Part shown: positions 5,311 through 11,110 of the stretch, piece after piece
How the letters are laid out: each line of letters begins with the position of its first letter
Position numbering within the stretch: position 1 is the stretch's first letter
Source of the DNA: a virus
DNA: 28,992 bases
Direction: 5' to 3' (one strand)
IMG/VR virus record: IMGVR_UViG_3300005613_000319
Coordinates: 1-28,992 of that record
Position numbers and translations under genes: made by a program
The notes under the pieces: generated by a model
Databases searched by the model: none
Told to the model about the DNA's origin: nothing
Seen by the model: the letters and a program-made list of their open reading frames with translations, nothing else

Positions 5311-5413
5311 AAAATGTGGGGGTTCTCTCTGTAAGAGGGGGTTAATGCAAATAATCATATGTTTTCTAAAGTTTTTTTTATCGCTATTTATCAATCGATG
5401 TAGTAATTTGTTA

Positions 5414-5441
5414 TTGAATGTATGTTTAAAGGGTGTATAAT
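5414..5441 (+). promoter_or_regulatory. sigma70-like promoter of the 5468 operon
   Basis: TTGAAT (5414-5419) and TATAAT (5436-5441) are separated by 16 bases, and TG directly precedes the -10 box as in the promoter at 4448. The start would be near 5448, giving a leader of about 20 bases with AAAAGGAG before ATG 5468. Confidence 0.75.
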
Positions 5442-5467
5442 GTTTATATAAAAAGGAGAACGTTAAC

Positions 5468-5704
5468 ATGGATAAAAATAACATTGAAAACTTAAGAAGA
5501 ATAACTCTTCAAGAAATGGATAGATATAACCGCCATTATTTTGAACATGATCATGTCGAATTGATTTTTGTTTTTGATATGGAATGCTGGCTACATCTTG
5601 ATTTTAAAACTCATGAATTTAAATCTGGTGATCTAGATGACATGATTGAGTTGTTATCAGTTGAAGCCATGCTTGAATTTTGCGAAGAGGTATTTGCCGC
5701 ATGA
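5468..5704 (+). CDS. small acidic protein, unknown function
   Basis: A 78-residue protein starting MDKNNIENLRRITLQEMDRY, with HDHVELIFVFDMECWLHLDF in the middle. First gene of the second small-gene operon, behind a good promoter and the SD AAAAGGAG. The end overlaps the GP88-like gene as ATGA. No family recognised. Confidence 0.75.
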   Translation: MDKNNIENLRRITLQEMDRYNRHYFEHDHVELIFVFDMECWLHLDFKTHEFKSGDLDDMIELLSVEAMLEFCEEVFAA

Positions 5705-6330
5705 ATAAAATACAAGCAAAAGAAATCATTGGCGGAGATCTATCCGCCACAACTAAGATGCCATGCAAAAGTTTTAACTTACCCGCATGGGAATGCAAAA
5801 CCGGGAGCAAGCTTGCGAAGATTCCGGGAACTGTTTGCCATGGTTGTTATGCCATGAAAGGAAATTACACAAGATTCCCATCAGTTAAAAAAGCACAGTA
5901 TAAAAGACTTGATCAATTATTTAATCCAGCATGGGTTGATACCATGGTTTTTATGATTGAGAGAGAAAACAATCCATATTTTAGATGGCATGATGCGGGG
6001 GATATTCAAAGTGCCCAGCACTTAAAAAATATTTGTGATGTTGCACGCAAAACACCATCAATAACTCATTGGATACCAACAAGGGAACATAAGATTGTTA
6101 ATGACTTTGTGAATCAGGGCAACACCATTCCAAAGAATTTAATCATACGCATTAGCGCAACTAACATCGATGGCAAGCCACCCAAAAATGCAAGCCATAC
6201 ATCAACAGTTCATTCTAAAAGTGATGCTATCGGTTTTGAGTGCGTAGCACCTAAACAAGATGGCGCATGCTTAGATTGTAGGGCGTGCTGGAATCCCGGC
6301 ATAAAAAACATTTCATATAAACAACACTAG
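5701..6330 (+). CDS. GP88-family phage protein
   Basis: A 209-residue protein resembling, from memory, the mycobacteriophage Gene product 88 family, which is spread through many phages and whose biochemical role is unknown to me. Matching features are CKSFNLPAWEC (22-32), TVCHGCYAMKGNY (45-57), a helix with V..A...R, RWHDAGD (95-101) and HWIPTRE (123-129). It carries nine cysteines, including C46xxC49 and C190xxC193xxC196, so a metal or Fe-S site is likely (inference). The start at 5701 is fixed by the ATGA overlap; a longer frame from 5680 has no SD. It lies in an operon with the duplicated gene and XseB. Confidence 0.85.
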   Translation: MNKIQAKEIIGGDLSATTKMPCKSFNLPAWECKTGSKLAKIPGTVCHGCYAMKGNYTRFPSVKKAQYKRLDQLFNPAWVDTMVFMIERENNPYFRWHDAGDIQSAQHLKNICDVARKTPSITHWIPTREHKIVNDFVNQGNTIPKNLIIRISATNIDGKPPKNASHTSTVHSKSDAIGFECVAPKQDGACLDCRACWNPGIKNISYKQH

Positions 6331-6342
6331 GAGAAAAACAAT

Positions 6343-6468
6343 ATGAATATAACTGATAAAGAAATCGTTCAATACTATGGGCAAATATGGGGCAATGTTA
6401 AACATATGAAGTCATATATCAAAGAACTTAGAGATAGATATAAAAAAGAAATGGGGGTTAGTAAATGA
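6343..6468 (+). CDS. duplicated 41-residue basic protein, copy 2
   Basis: A 41-residue protein (MNITDKEIVQYYGQIWGNVK at the start), paralogous to 2281-2409 with 32 of 39 aligned residues identical and clear DNA-level similarity. The SD is TAGGAGAAAAACA. The stop overlaps the next ATG at 6465, as in copy 1. The substitutions are mostly conservative (R/K, E/D, F/Y), suggesting that both copies are under selection. Confidence 0.78.
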   Translation: MNITDKEIVQYYGQIWGNVKHMKSYIKELRDRYKKEMGVSK

Positions 6469-6659
6469 ATATCAATGATGACTTAGTCAAAGACTGGCTA
6501 GATAAATTTGACAGCAACAATGAAATAACTTTGTTGACTGAGATCGCAAACAATAACATATGCGTATCAGGAATGATTGACTCCATTCTTGCATACCATG
6601 TCGGAGAGGTTGAGATCGCAAAAGATTTTTACAAAAGAATGTGGAGATCGCAATCATGA
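6465..6659 (+). CDS. small protein, unknown function
   Basis: A 64-residue helical, slightly acidic protein starting MNINDDLVKDWLDKFDSNNE. It is coupled to the duplicated gene by an ATGA overlap with GGGGGTTAGTAA upstream. The end overlaps the next gene as ATGA. No family recognised. Confidence 0.7.
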   Translation: MNINDDLVKDWLDKFDSNNEITLLTEIANNNICVSGMIDSILAYHVGEVEIAKDFYKRMWRSQS

Positions 6660-6778
6660 GTAATCACAGAAACGAAATAATTCTTGAATCTTTATATCAA
6701 AAATATATAGACCTTGGATATGAGGACGCAGAGGCGCAAGAACTAGCGGCAAAAGAGTTTGAAGAAAATAGTAATTAG
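6656..6778 (+). CDS. small helical protein, unknown function
   Basis: A 40-residue ORF starting MSNHRNEIILESLYQKYIDL, followed by GYEDAEAQELAAKEFEE, which suggests two helices. The start is given by the ATGA overlap, with GTGGAGATCG as upstream ribosome site. Short helical proteins of this kind are common in phage early operons; function unknown. Confidence 0.65.
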   Translation: MSNHRNEIILESLYQKYIDLGYEDAEAQELAAKEFEENSN

Positions 6779-6811
6779 GTGTATATTAATTGTCGAGAGA
6801 TAGGAGAGACC

Positions 6812-7102
6812 ATGACTGAACACACGCACAAAGTAATCCGCCAGGATAAAATAAATAGGTTAGCCAAGTGGCGCAAAGGTATCAAGTACATACTAGGAGA
6901 AAAGAAAAGTGATGCTCCCGGAAGTGTGGTTGTACATCGCACAGTTTATAAAGATGACAGCGAAAAAATAGAATACCTTAGATCTAAAAAGAAAGACGAA
7001 TTCATACCCAGTCCATACACAGATGACGAACTCATTGACACAATGGAAAGGGAGAATCACGAGGGACACAGATTTTTATTTGGTAGGAGTGGCAAAATAT
7101 GA
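6812..7102 (+). CDS. basic small protein, unknown function
   Basis: A 96-residue Lys/Arg-rich protein starting MTEHTHKVIRQDKINRLAKW. ATG 6812 is preceded by TAGGAGAGACC; a GTG at 6779 in the same frame lacks an SD and is not used here. The C-terminus overlaps the next gene as ATGA. The basic middle (EYLRSKKKDEF) could bind nucleic acid, but no domain is recognised. Confidence 0.7.
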   Translation: MTEHTHKVIRQDKINRLAKWRKGIKYILGEKKSDAPGSVVVHRTVYKDDSEKIEYLRSKKKDEFIPSPYTDDELIDTMERENHEGHRFLFGRSGKI

Positions 7103-7392
7103 GCGAACTTCCACCAATAGAAGATAGAATGCCAGAATGTGAATGGGTATTGGTTATCAAGTATGGAGATCCATACACCAACACACCATTAACAACTGGC
7201 TTCGGTCCTTTCAAAACAAAAGAAGAAGCAGATGATTTCAGAGCGCAGTATTACTATGACCAAATTGTCATAGCAGATATTGTCCCAATCAATGCAGTCT
7301 TACCCCAAAGCGCAACTGAATTAGACATTGACTTTATTCCTGAAGGAAAGGTTGTTGATATCAGTAGCAAAATTAATCCACATAAACACTAG
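7099..7392 (+). CDS. conserved-looking small protein, unknown function
   Basis: A 97-residue soluble protein with EWVLVIKYGDPYTNTP near residues 15-30, then FGPFKTKEEADDFRAQYYY and a hydrophobic strand IVIADIVPINAVL. The strand, helix with KEEAD, then strand order recalls small domains that take up a sequence-processing or SPOR-like fold (weak inference). It is coupled to the previous gene by ATGA. Confidence 0.7.
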   Translation: MSELPPIEDRMPECEWVLVIKYGDPYTNTPLTTGFGPFKTKEEADDFRAQYYYDQIVIADIVPINAVLPQSATELDIDFIPEGKVVDISSKINPHKH

Positions 7393-7400
7393 GAGAAACC

Positions 7401-7619
7401 ATGGATTTTAAAATAGAAAAGAACATACCAGTTCGCACATTCAACTCACCTTTTTGTGAAGCTTTAGATCAATTAGAGATAGGCGATAGCATAGGTAATC
7501 TAACCAAAAAAGAAGTCTACAAGTACAGACCAAACTTCTATACGCCAACCTTTAGAGATCGCAAGTTCACATTCAAAAAAGAAAGTGGAAGTATGTATCG
7601 CATATGGAGGATAGCTTGA
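7401..7619 (+). CDS. small phage protein with EIGDS motif
   Basis: A 72-residue protein. IPVRTFNSPFCEALDQLEIG followed by DSI resembles a small phage family I remember with an N-terminal IP.....YP...ME.GDSF pattern and a basic C-terminus ending in an R.WR segment; family function is unknown. The SD is TAGGAGAAACC before ATG 7401. It ends in the ATGA-type overlap with the next gene. Confidence 0.72.
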   Translation: MDFKIEKNIPVRTFNSPFCEALDQLEIGDSIGNLTKKEVYKYRPNFYTPTFRDRKFTFKKESGSMYRIWRIA

Positions 7620-7747
7620 TGGACTTATCAGATATAAGTCTTGTTGAATTATCACAAACTCCAATAGAGCCAATCTTAAACGCAGCAATAGCTGTTGGAA
7701 TATTTATGTTGATTGCGCTAATCGTTATATGGAATTCAACAAGATGA
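7619..7747 (+). CDS. single-span membrane micro-protein
   Basis: A 42-residue ORF with one hydrophobic segment, ILNAAIAVGIFMLIALIVIW, at residues 19-38 and a short polar NSTR end. It would sit in the inner membrane. It is coupled to both neighbours by ATGA overlaps, with TGGAGGATAGC as SD. A holin-like, superinfection-exclusion or accessory membrane role is possible, but with one span and no other hallmark none can be chosen. Confidence 0.72.
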   Translation: MDLSDISLVELSQTPIEPILNAAIAVGIFMLIALIVIWNSTR

Positions 7748-8010
7748 ACAAGTGCATCGTTAAGGGAATGTTCTTTATGCAAGACGCAATACTCTTAGAA
7801 CAAGATGACTTGGTTAAAGAGTTTGAACGCAAAGTCAGAGACAAGAAAATATTCTTTGAAGTTATAAACCCTGGCGAAACTGAGTCTAAGGGTGTAGACA
7901 TTCAAGCCATGCTTGAAGAAAACAATAAACTAAAATCAGAACTACGCATCTTTAAAGATATTGTAGATCATAGCATCACAGCAGATGCGAGGAGAGGATT
8001 CGATGTCTAA
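7744..8010 (+). CDS. small coiled-coil protein, unknown function
   Basis: An 88-residue protein from ATG 7744, where the ATGA overlap fixes the start; an in-frame ATG at 7729 is less likely. The segment MLEENNKLKSELRIFKDIVD has heptad-like Leu/Ile spacing and probably forms a coiled coil. No family recognised. Confidence 0.7.
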   Translation: MNKCIVKGMFFMQDAILLEQDDLVKEFERKVRDKKIFFEVINPGETESKGVDIQAMLEENNKLKSELRIFKDIVDHSITADARRGFDV

Positions 8011-8137
8011 GACATGGGTTAAAGAAAAAATACAAAGCATCAAAAAGAAAACATCCATCGGTGATTCTAGATTAAGCAATGGGTCTGGCACTAACAAGCG
8101 CAAGACGCGTAAGAAATACCGGGGGCAAGGCAAATGA
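8003..8137 (+). CDS. small, very basic protein
   Basis: A 44-residue ORF starting MSKTWVKEKIQSIKKKTSIG and ending NKRKTRKKYRGQGK. The high Lys/Arg content suggests nucleic-acid binding (inference). GGAGAGGATTCG precedes ATG 8003 and the gene overlaps the previous one by 8 bases. Its own stop overlaps a tiny following frame. Confidence 0.68.
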   Translation: MSKTWVKEKIQSIKKKTSIGDSRLSNGSGTNKRKTRKKYRGQGK

Positions 8138-8208
8138 TTAACTATCCATGTGGCTGGTTCGATGTCGAGCAACTCCCTGGTGGTTCTGGCACTGAGTCAG
8201 AAGACTGA
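8134..8208 (+). CDS. possible 24-residue leader peptide ahead of xseB
   Basis: A 24-codon frame (MINYPCGWFDVEQLPGGSGT at its start) begins in an ATGA overlap with the previous gene and stops one base before the likely xseB ATG at 8210. xseB has no SD of its own, so translation through this frame followed by re-initiation could supply it. The peptide itself is not recognised. Confidence 0.35.
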   Translation: MINYPCGWFDVEQLPGGSGTESED

Positions 8209-8209
8209 T

Positions 8210-8485
8210 ATGAGTTTTGAGAAAGGACTCGCTGAACTTGAACGCATCGTTGCTAGGCTTGAGTCTAATGAAATAGATCTTGAGACAGCACTCGCAGACT
8301 TTGAGCAAGGCATGAAGATCCAACAATACTGCAAAAATAAATTAGACGAAGCTACTCTTCAAGTAAATCGTCTTCTTCAAGATGGGAAGCTGAAGCCTCT
8401 GAAAGATCTTCCTCATCATCAAGCAGCGCGTCCTCAACAATCTCTTGACCCAGATGATTCTCTAGACTTTTCTGATCTAGAATAA
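8210..8485 (+). CDS. xseB: exodeoxyribonuclease VII small subunit homologue
   Basis: A 91-residue protein. Residues 2-55 follow the XseB pattern closely: SFEKGLAELERIVARLESNE, then a helix DLETALADFEQGMKIQQYC and KKLDEA-like NKLDEATLQVNRLL. XseB normally binds several-fold to XseA to form ExoVII, which degrades single-stranded DNA in both directions. No XseA is in the window. Bacterial XseB is usually about 70-85 residues; here an extra Asp-rich tail (DPDDSLDFSDLE) lies over the 3-prime end of terS on the other strand. I place the start at ATG 8210 because the homology begins there; an upstream in-frame GTG 8150 and ATG 8162 also exist. Confidence 0.85.
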   Translation: MSFEKGLAELERIVARLESNEIDLETALADFEQGMKIQQYCKNKLDEATLQVNRLLQDGKLKPLKDLPHHQAARPQQSLDPDDSLDFSDLE

Positions 8486-8957
8486 CATCCTCTTCCTCTA
8501 CCTCTTCCACTTCCTCTGCATGGCCTAAGACAATCTGATGTTCTTGCACGAGTTCCTTGAGCCGATTCTCTAACTGGTCCCGGCTCATGCTATCGATCTT
8601 ATGTATCTTCAACTCCTTCTTATCAATCATGAGCCCAGCAAGTTTCGCTCTCGCAATCTCTGCTGTCACAGCCGGACCATATGAGCCATCCGCCAATGCC
8701 ACATCACGAATGTCTGCTAGCTTACTTGCGATGCCCTCAAAAGTAATCTCATTCTTCCTGCGCTGAATCGCTTTCAGAGATCTAATCCTTTCTTGCACAT
8801 GCTCATACTCTTTGTGATTCAACAACCTCGTTGCTGCCACCCCTGGATTTTCATACCCAGCCAAGTGAGCACACTTCGTCTGCTTATAATCCTGATACAC
8901 CATAAGATCCACGAAGGCCTCTTGTCGTTTCGTTAGTTTCTTTTTAGTTTCACTCAT
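8352..8957 (-). CDS. terS: terminase small subunit (TerS-like)
   Basis: A 201-residue protein. The N-terminal part LTKRQEAFVDLMVYQDYKQT (8-27) followed by HLAGYENPGVAATRLLNH matches the HTH region of Terminase_2-type small subunits, which bind the packaging site and load the large subunit. The central part is helical with KLAGLMIDKKELK, and the C-terminus is very acidic (EEVEEVEEEDVIL and LDDEED). The large subunit is not in this window, which is unusual. The last 134 bases overlap xseB on the opposite strand. A repeat-rich 340-base gap lies just upstream and could be its binding site. Confidence 0.8.
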   Translation of the reverse strand: MSETKKKLTKRQEAFVDLMVYQDYKQTKCAHLAGYENPGVAATRLLNHKEYEHVQERIRSLKAIQRRKNEITFEGIASKLADIRDVALADGSYGPAVTAEIARAKLAGLMIDKKELKIHKIDSMSRDQLENRLKELVQEHQIVLGHAEEVEEVEEEDVILDQKSLENHLGQEIVEDALLDDEEDLSEASASHLEEDDLLEE

Positions 8958-9299
8958 GCAAATATTCTACCTTAAATTATTGTTTAAAATTTGTTTATCC
9001 TTTGTAGCTCTAGAGAACCTATCTCTATCAAAGATTGGGTGCGTCTAGCTACCCATCTATAGTTCTCTATAGAGATGCACAACCGCACAACTGCACACCC
9101 TTGTAACCATGCGCCTTTCAGAGGTGCATGTGCGCATGTGCAGGCATGTGCAATTGCACAACCGCACAGACCCCTAAATCGCATAAGAATGCACCTTCCC
9201 AAGGGGTATGTGCAATTTGCCCTTTTCCCATTGCACAGGCGTTTACACACATCGATCATGCATTCATACATACATCTGAATATACATTCATCCCATGAT
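8958..9299. repeat. noncoding gap with GCACA/TGTGC array and palindromes
   Basis: Between terS and the methyltransferase there is no credible gene. GCACA occurs at 9077, 9085, 9093, 9156, 9164 and 9233, and its complement TGTGC at 9129, 9137, 9147 and 9209, often 8 bases apart; TGCACAACCGCACA occurs twice (9076-9089 and starting 9155 as TTGCACAACCGCACA). A 12-base palindrome TCTCTATAGAGA lies at 9064-9075, and the imperfect inverted arms TAGAGAACCTAT (9011-9022) and ATAGTTCTCTA (9059-9069) flank it. The position beside terS makes a packaging (pac/cos) or origin site plausible, but that is inference. Confidence 0.65.
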
Positions 9300-10631
9300 T
9301 TATTTAGTAACATTTGTTCTCTTCTCCTCTTCTAAGATAGCAAGACCAATGTTATAGATCACTTGAGGCACGATAGAATTACCCAGTGCCTTGAGTCGAT
9401 TGACGCGTTCAGGGATGCCTGTTGCTACTCTTGGGATGTTGGGCTCTCGCTCGAATCCGTAATGTCCGTCCAACCTGGCGGATACCCCATCAGCCATTCC
9501 ACCCACTCCGGGTTCAATGTGCCCTTGCCCGGTTTGTCCTTGACTGCCATCGTCAGTCCCACTTGCTTGCCCTTCGCTAGCCTTCGCTGTATTGCTGGGT
9601 CGCTCATGTTCCCCCTGTCCCTGTTGTCCGAGGCGTTCGGTGTCGGCCACATCTTCTGCTCGATTGCCACTCGCTCCTCCAAGTTCCCCTTGTAGCCCCT
9701 GTCGTTGTTGTCCATCGCCTTGACCACTGTGTCCATTGTCATCGACATCCCTATCGAGCTCCTTGGCGTGGGATACATCTCGCTCTTGACTGCGCCTGCC
9801 AGTTTGCTCTTCTTGGCTAGCTTCTCGTAGTCCGTGTTCTCCCCTGTGTCCTTGTAGTCCCTGGCCGCTGGAGTTGGGAACATCTTTTGTTGATACTTCA
9901 CTGCTGCATCGAGTGTCAGACCCCACTTGGTGTTGCTGTTCTTCGCTTCTCGATAAGGCTTGCCATTCTTGTCCTCCTTGATTGTCCCCGGAGATCCTCC
10001 CTTCCAGTCCCTCGCTTGTGGCGTGGGCCACATCACTTGCTCCCTTAGATTCGAGCATCCTCCCTTCTTCGCTTTGTCTGACAGCTCCTCCTTCTTTCTC
10101 ACTTGATTCACTCTCAGTCCGTCCATCGCTTGAGGTGTTGCCCACATTTTTTCCGAGGATCCAGATTCGATCTCTTCTGTGGGGAGCTTCGACACTGCAA
10201 GCTGGAATAATAAACGATTGCGTGGCGTAACCTTGGGTTTCCAAGTCAAGACACACATCATCGAGTGCCACATTGACGAAGCCACCAACGTTTTCGACAA
10301 TGACCCAAGTGGGTTTTTTGTATTTAATAATTTCATACATGTACGGCCAGAGGTGTCTATCATCTTCCTTGCCTTTTTTCTTGCCTGCGACACTGAACGG
10401 TTGGCATGGGATGCCTCCGCAGATGAGGTCGAAGTCTTGAATAATTCTTTCTGGTTCATTGCCTATCTCCTTTAGATCTTTATAGATTGGCACGTCTGGC
10501 CAATGTTTATTTAATACTTTACGACAGAAGTCATCAAACTCACAGAAAGCAACAGTGTCAAAACCACCTGTTGATTCTAATCCTAAGCTGAATCCTCCTA
10601 TCCCGGAACAGATATCTAGTATCCTAATCAT
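9300..10631 (-). CDS. DNA (cytosine-5) methyltransferase
   Basis: A 443-residue C5 methyltransferase that would move a methyl group from S-adenosylmethionine to cytosine in DNA, probably to shield phage DNA from restriction. Visible motifs are I, DICSGIGGFSLGL (6-18); IV, PCQP (75-78) with catalytic C76; VI, ENV (113-115); VIII, RRDRIWILG (152-160); and IX/X, RVNRLKALGNSIVPQ (from 409). The variable target-recognition part (about 162-400) is Gly/Gln/Glu/Ser-rich and low in complexity, with recurring VANT-like units (NVGNTS, DVAHAT, DVPNSS, DVSHAK, DVADTE). A second full reading frame runs through residues 58-402. GGAGGGAAATAA precedes ATG 10631. Confidence 0.92.
   Translation of the reverse strand: MIRILDICSGIGGFSLGLESTGGFDTVAFCEFDDFCRKVLNKHWPDVPIYKDLKEIGNEPERIIQDFDLICGGIPCQPFSVAGKKKGKEDDRHLWPYMYEIIKYKKPTWVIVENVGGFVNVALDDVCLDLETQGYATQSFIIPACSVEAPHRRDRIWILGKNVGNTSSDGRTESESSEKEGGAVRQSEEGRMLESKGASDVAHATSEGLEGRISGDNQGGQEWQALSRSEEQQHQVGSDTRCSSEVSTKDVPNSSGQGLQGHRGEHGLREASQEEQTGRRSQERDVSHAKELDRDVDDNGHSGQGDGQQRQGLQGELGGASGNRAEDVADTERLGQQGQGEHERPSNTAKASEGQASGTDDGSQGQTGQGHIEPGVGGMADGVSARLDGHYGFEREPNIPRVATGIPERVNRLKALGNSIVPQVIYNIGLAILEEEKRTNVTK
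9425..10459 (-). CDS. nested gene inside the methyltransferase, WPTP-repeat protein
   Basis: A 344-residue frame, shifted by one base and lying wholly within the methyltransferase gene. ATG 10459 has a textbook SD, AAAGGAGATAGGCA, seven bases from AGGAG to ATG, inside the host gene. It carries five units: KMWATPQAMDG, MWPTPQARDWKG, MFPTPAARDYKD, MYPTPRSS and MWPTPNASDNRDRG. The N-terminal part has WHSMMCVLTWKPKVTPRNRL with LLFQLAVSKLPTEE, and the C-terminus is LNPEWVEWLMGYPPGWTD. I remember such WPTP..RD and LNP.WVEWLMG.P.GWT segments in proteins annotated beside or within phage cytosine methyltransferases. The same DNA thus encodes recognisable repeats in both frames. Function is unknown; a partner or target-recognition subunit is possible. 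Confidence 0.72.
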   Translation of the reverse strand: MNQKELFKTSTSSAEASHANRSVSQARKKARKMIDTSGRTCMKLLNTKNPLGSLSKTLVASSMWHSMMCVLTWKPKVTPRNRLLFQLAVSKLPTEEIESGSSEKMWATPQAMDGLRVNQVRKKEELSDKAKKGGCSNLREQVMWPTPQARDWKGGSPGTIKEDKNGKPYREAKNSNTKWGLTLDAAVKYQQKMFPTPAARDYKDTGENTDYEKLAKKSKLAGAVKSEMYPTPRSSIGMSMTMDTVVKAMDNNDRGYKGNLEERVAIEQKMWPTPNASDNRDRGNMSDPAIQRRLAKGKQVGLTMAVKDKPGKGTLNPEWVEWLMGYPPGWTDITDSSESPTSQE

Positions 10632-10848
10632 TTATTTCCCTCCCTTTAAACCACATGCGTGTGCAATATCTTCTGATGATTGCTACCACTGTTAATAAGC
10701 TAGCTTGTGCTATTGATATGATCAATGCATTTTCTGTAAACATTAAGCAGACTGTTAGCACCAACCACACCAAAGGTAGATTGATTGCTGTGCCCATAAA
10801 CGTATCAGCCATTGATTCTTTGAGCGCTGCTTTGTCTAGCTTATACAT
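10624..10848 (-). CDS. two-span membrane protein
   Basis: A 74-residue protein from ATG 10848 (MYKLDKAALKESMADTFMGT at its start). Two hydrophobic segments are visible, INLPLVWLVLTVCLMF and ALIISIAQASLLTVVAII, followed by a basic end RRYCTRMWFKGRE that would stay in the cytoplasm. It resembles small DUF7220-type phage membrane proteins in layout (from memory, weak). A longer frame from 10875 is open, but ATG 10848 overlaps the preceding stop by eight bases as is usual here. Its stop lies just before the methyltransferase start. Confidence 0.75.
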   Translation of the reverse strand: MYKLDKAALKESMADTFMGTAINLPLVWLVLTVCLMFTENALIISIAQASLLTVVAIIRRYCTRMWFKGREIND

Positions 10849-11110
10849 CTGACTCATCATTAACATATAAAGCAATCATTGCGTAATGAATGATCTTTAA
10901 TAAATCAGATCGTTGCTTACCATTTTTCTTACCATAGCGCATGGCATACTTCATGATGTTGCCAATACAAAAACCTTCTCCATACCCGGAGTCAATGATC
11001 ATATCAGTTGCTTGATACTTACCATTGGCATAATGCTGATCATAAGTTTGATCAATATATTTTTTTAACTCATTAAGAGTTATGTCTTCTTTGAACTTAT
11101 AATTAATCAT
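10841..11110 (-). CDS. DUF3310-like protein
   Basis: An 89-residue soluble protein. The helix with ELKKYIDQTYDQHYANGKYQ, then GFCIGNIMKYAMRYGKKNG and DLLKIIHYAMIALY, matches the DUF3310/SaV-like pattern (GN..KY..R...K.G..DL.KA..Y) and looks very like cyanophage homologues I remember. The family is sometimes annotated as nucleotide kinase, a name with little support. It overlaps both neighbours by eight bases, in an operon with replication and DNA-modification genes, which suggests a nucleotide-related role. Confidence 0.78.
   Translation of the reverse strand: MINYKFKEDITLNELKKYIDQTYDQHYANGKYQATDMIIDSGYGEGFCIGNIMKYAMRYGKKNGKQRSDLLKIIHYAMIALYVNDESDV

Noticed and set aside
5164-5484. ORFs on both strands over the phased repeat array (minus 5164-5484, plus 5180-5440)
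   Set aside because: They owe their length to the GC-rich repeats, have no SD, and their predicted proteins are simple repeat translations.
8984-9335. ORFs on both strands across the GCACA region
   Set aside because: Cys/His-rich translations of a repetitive segment with no SD; better explained as a noncoding site.
9363-10475. Plus-strand ORFs opposite the methyltransferase (9363-9695, 9982-10230, 10179-10475)
   Set aside because: No SD and no recognisable motifs, unlike the nested minus-strand frame.
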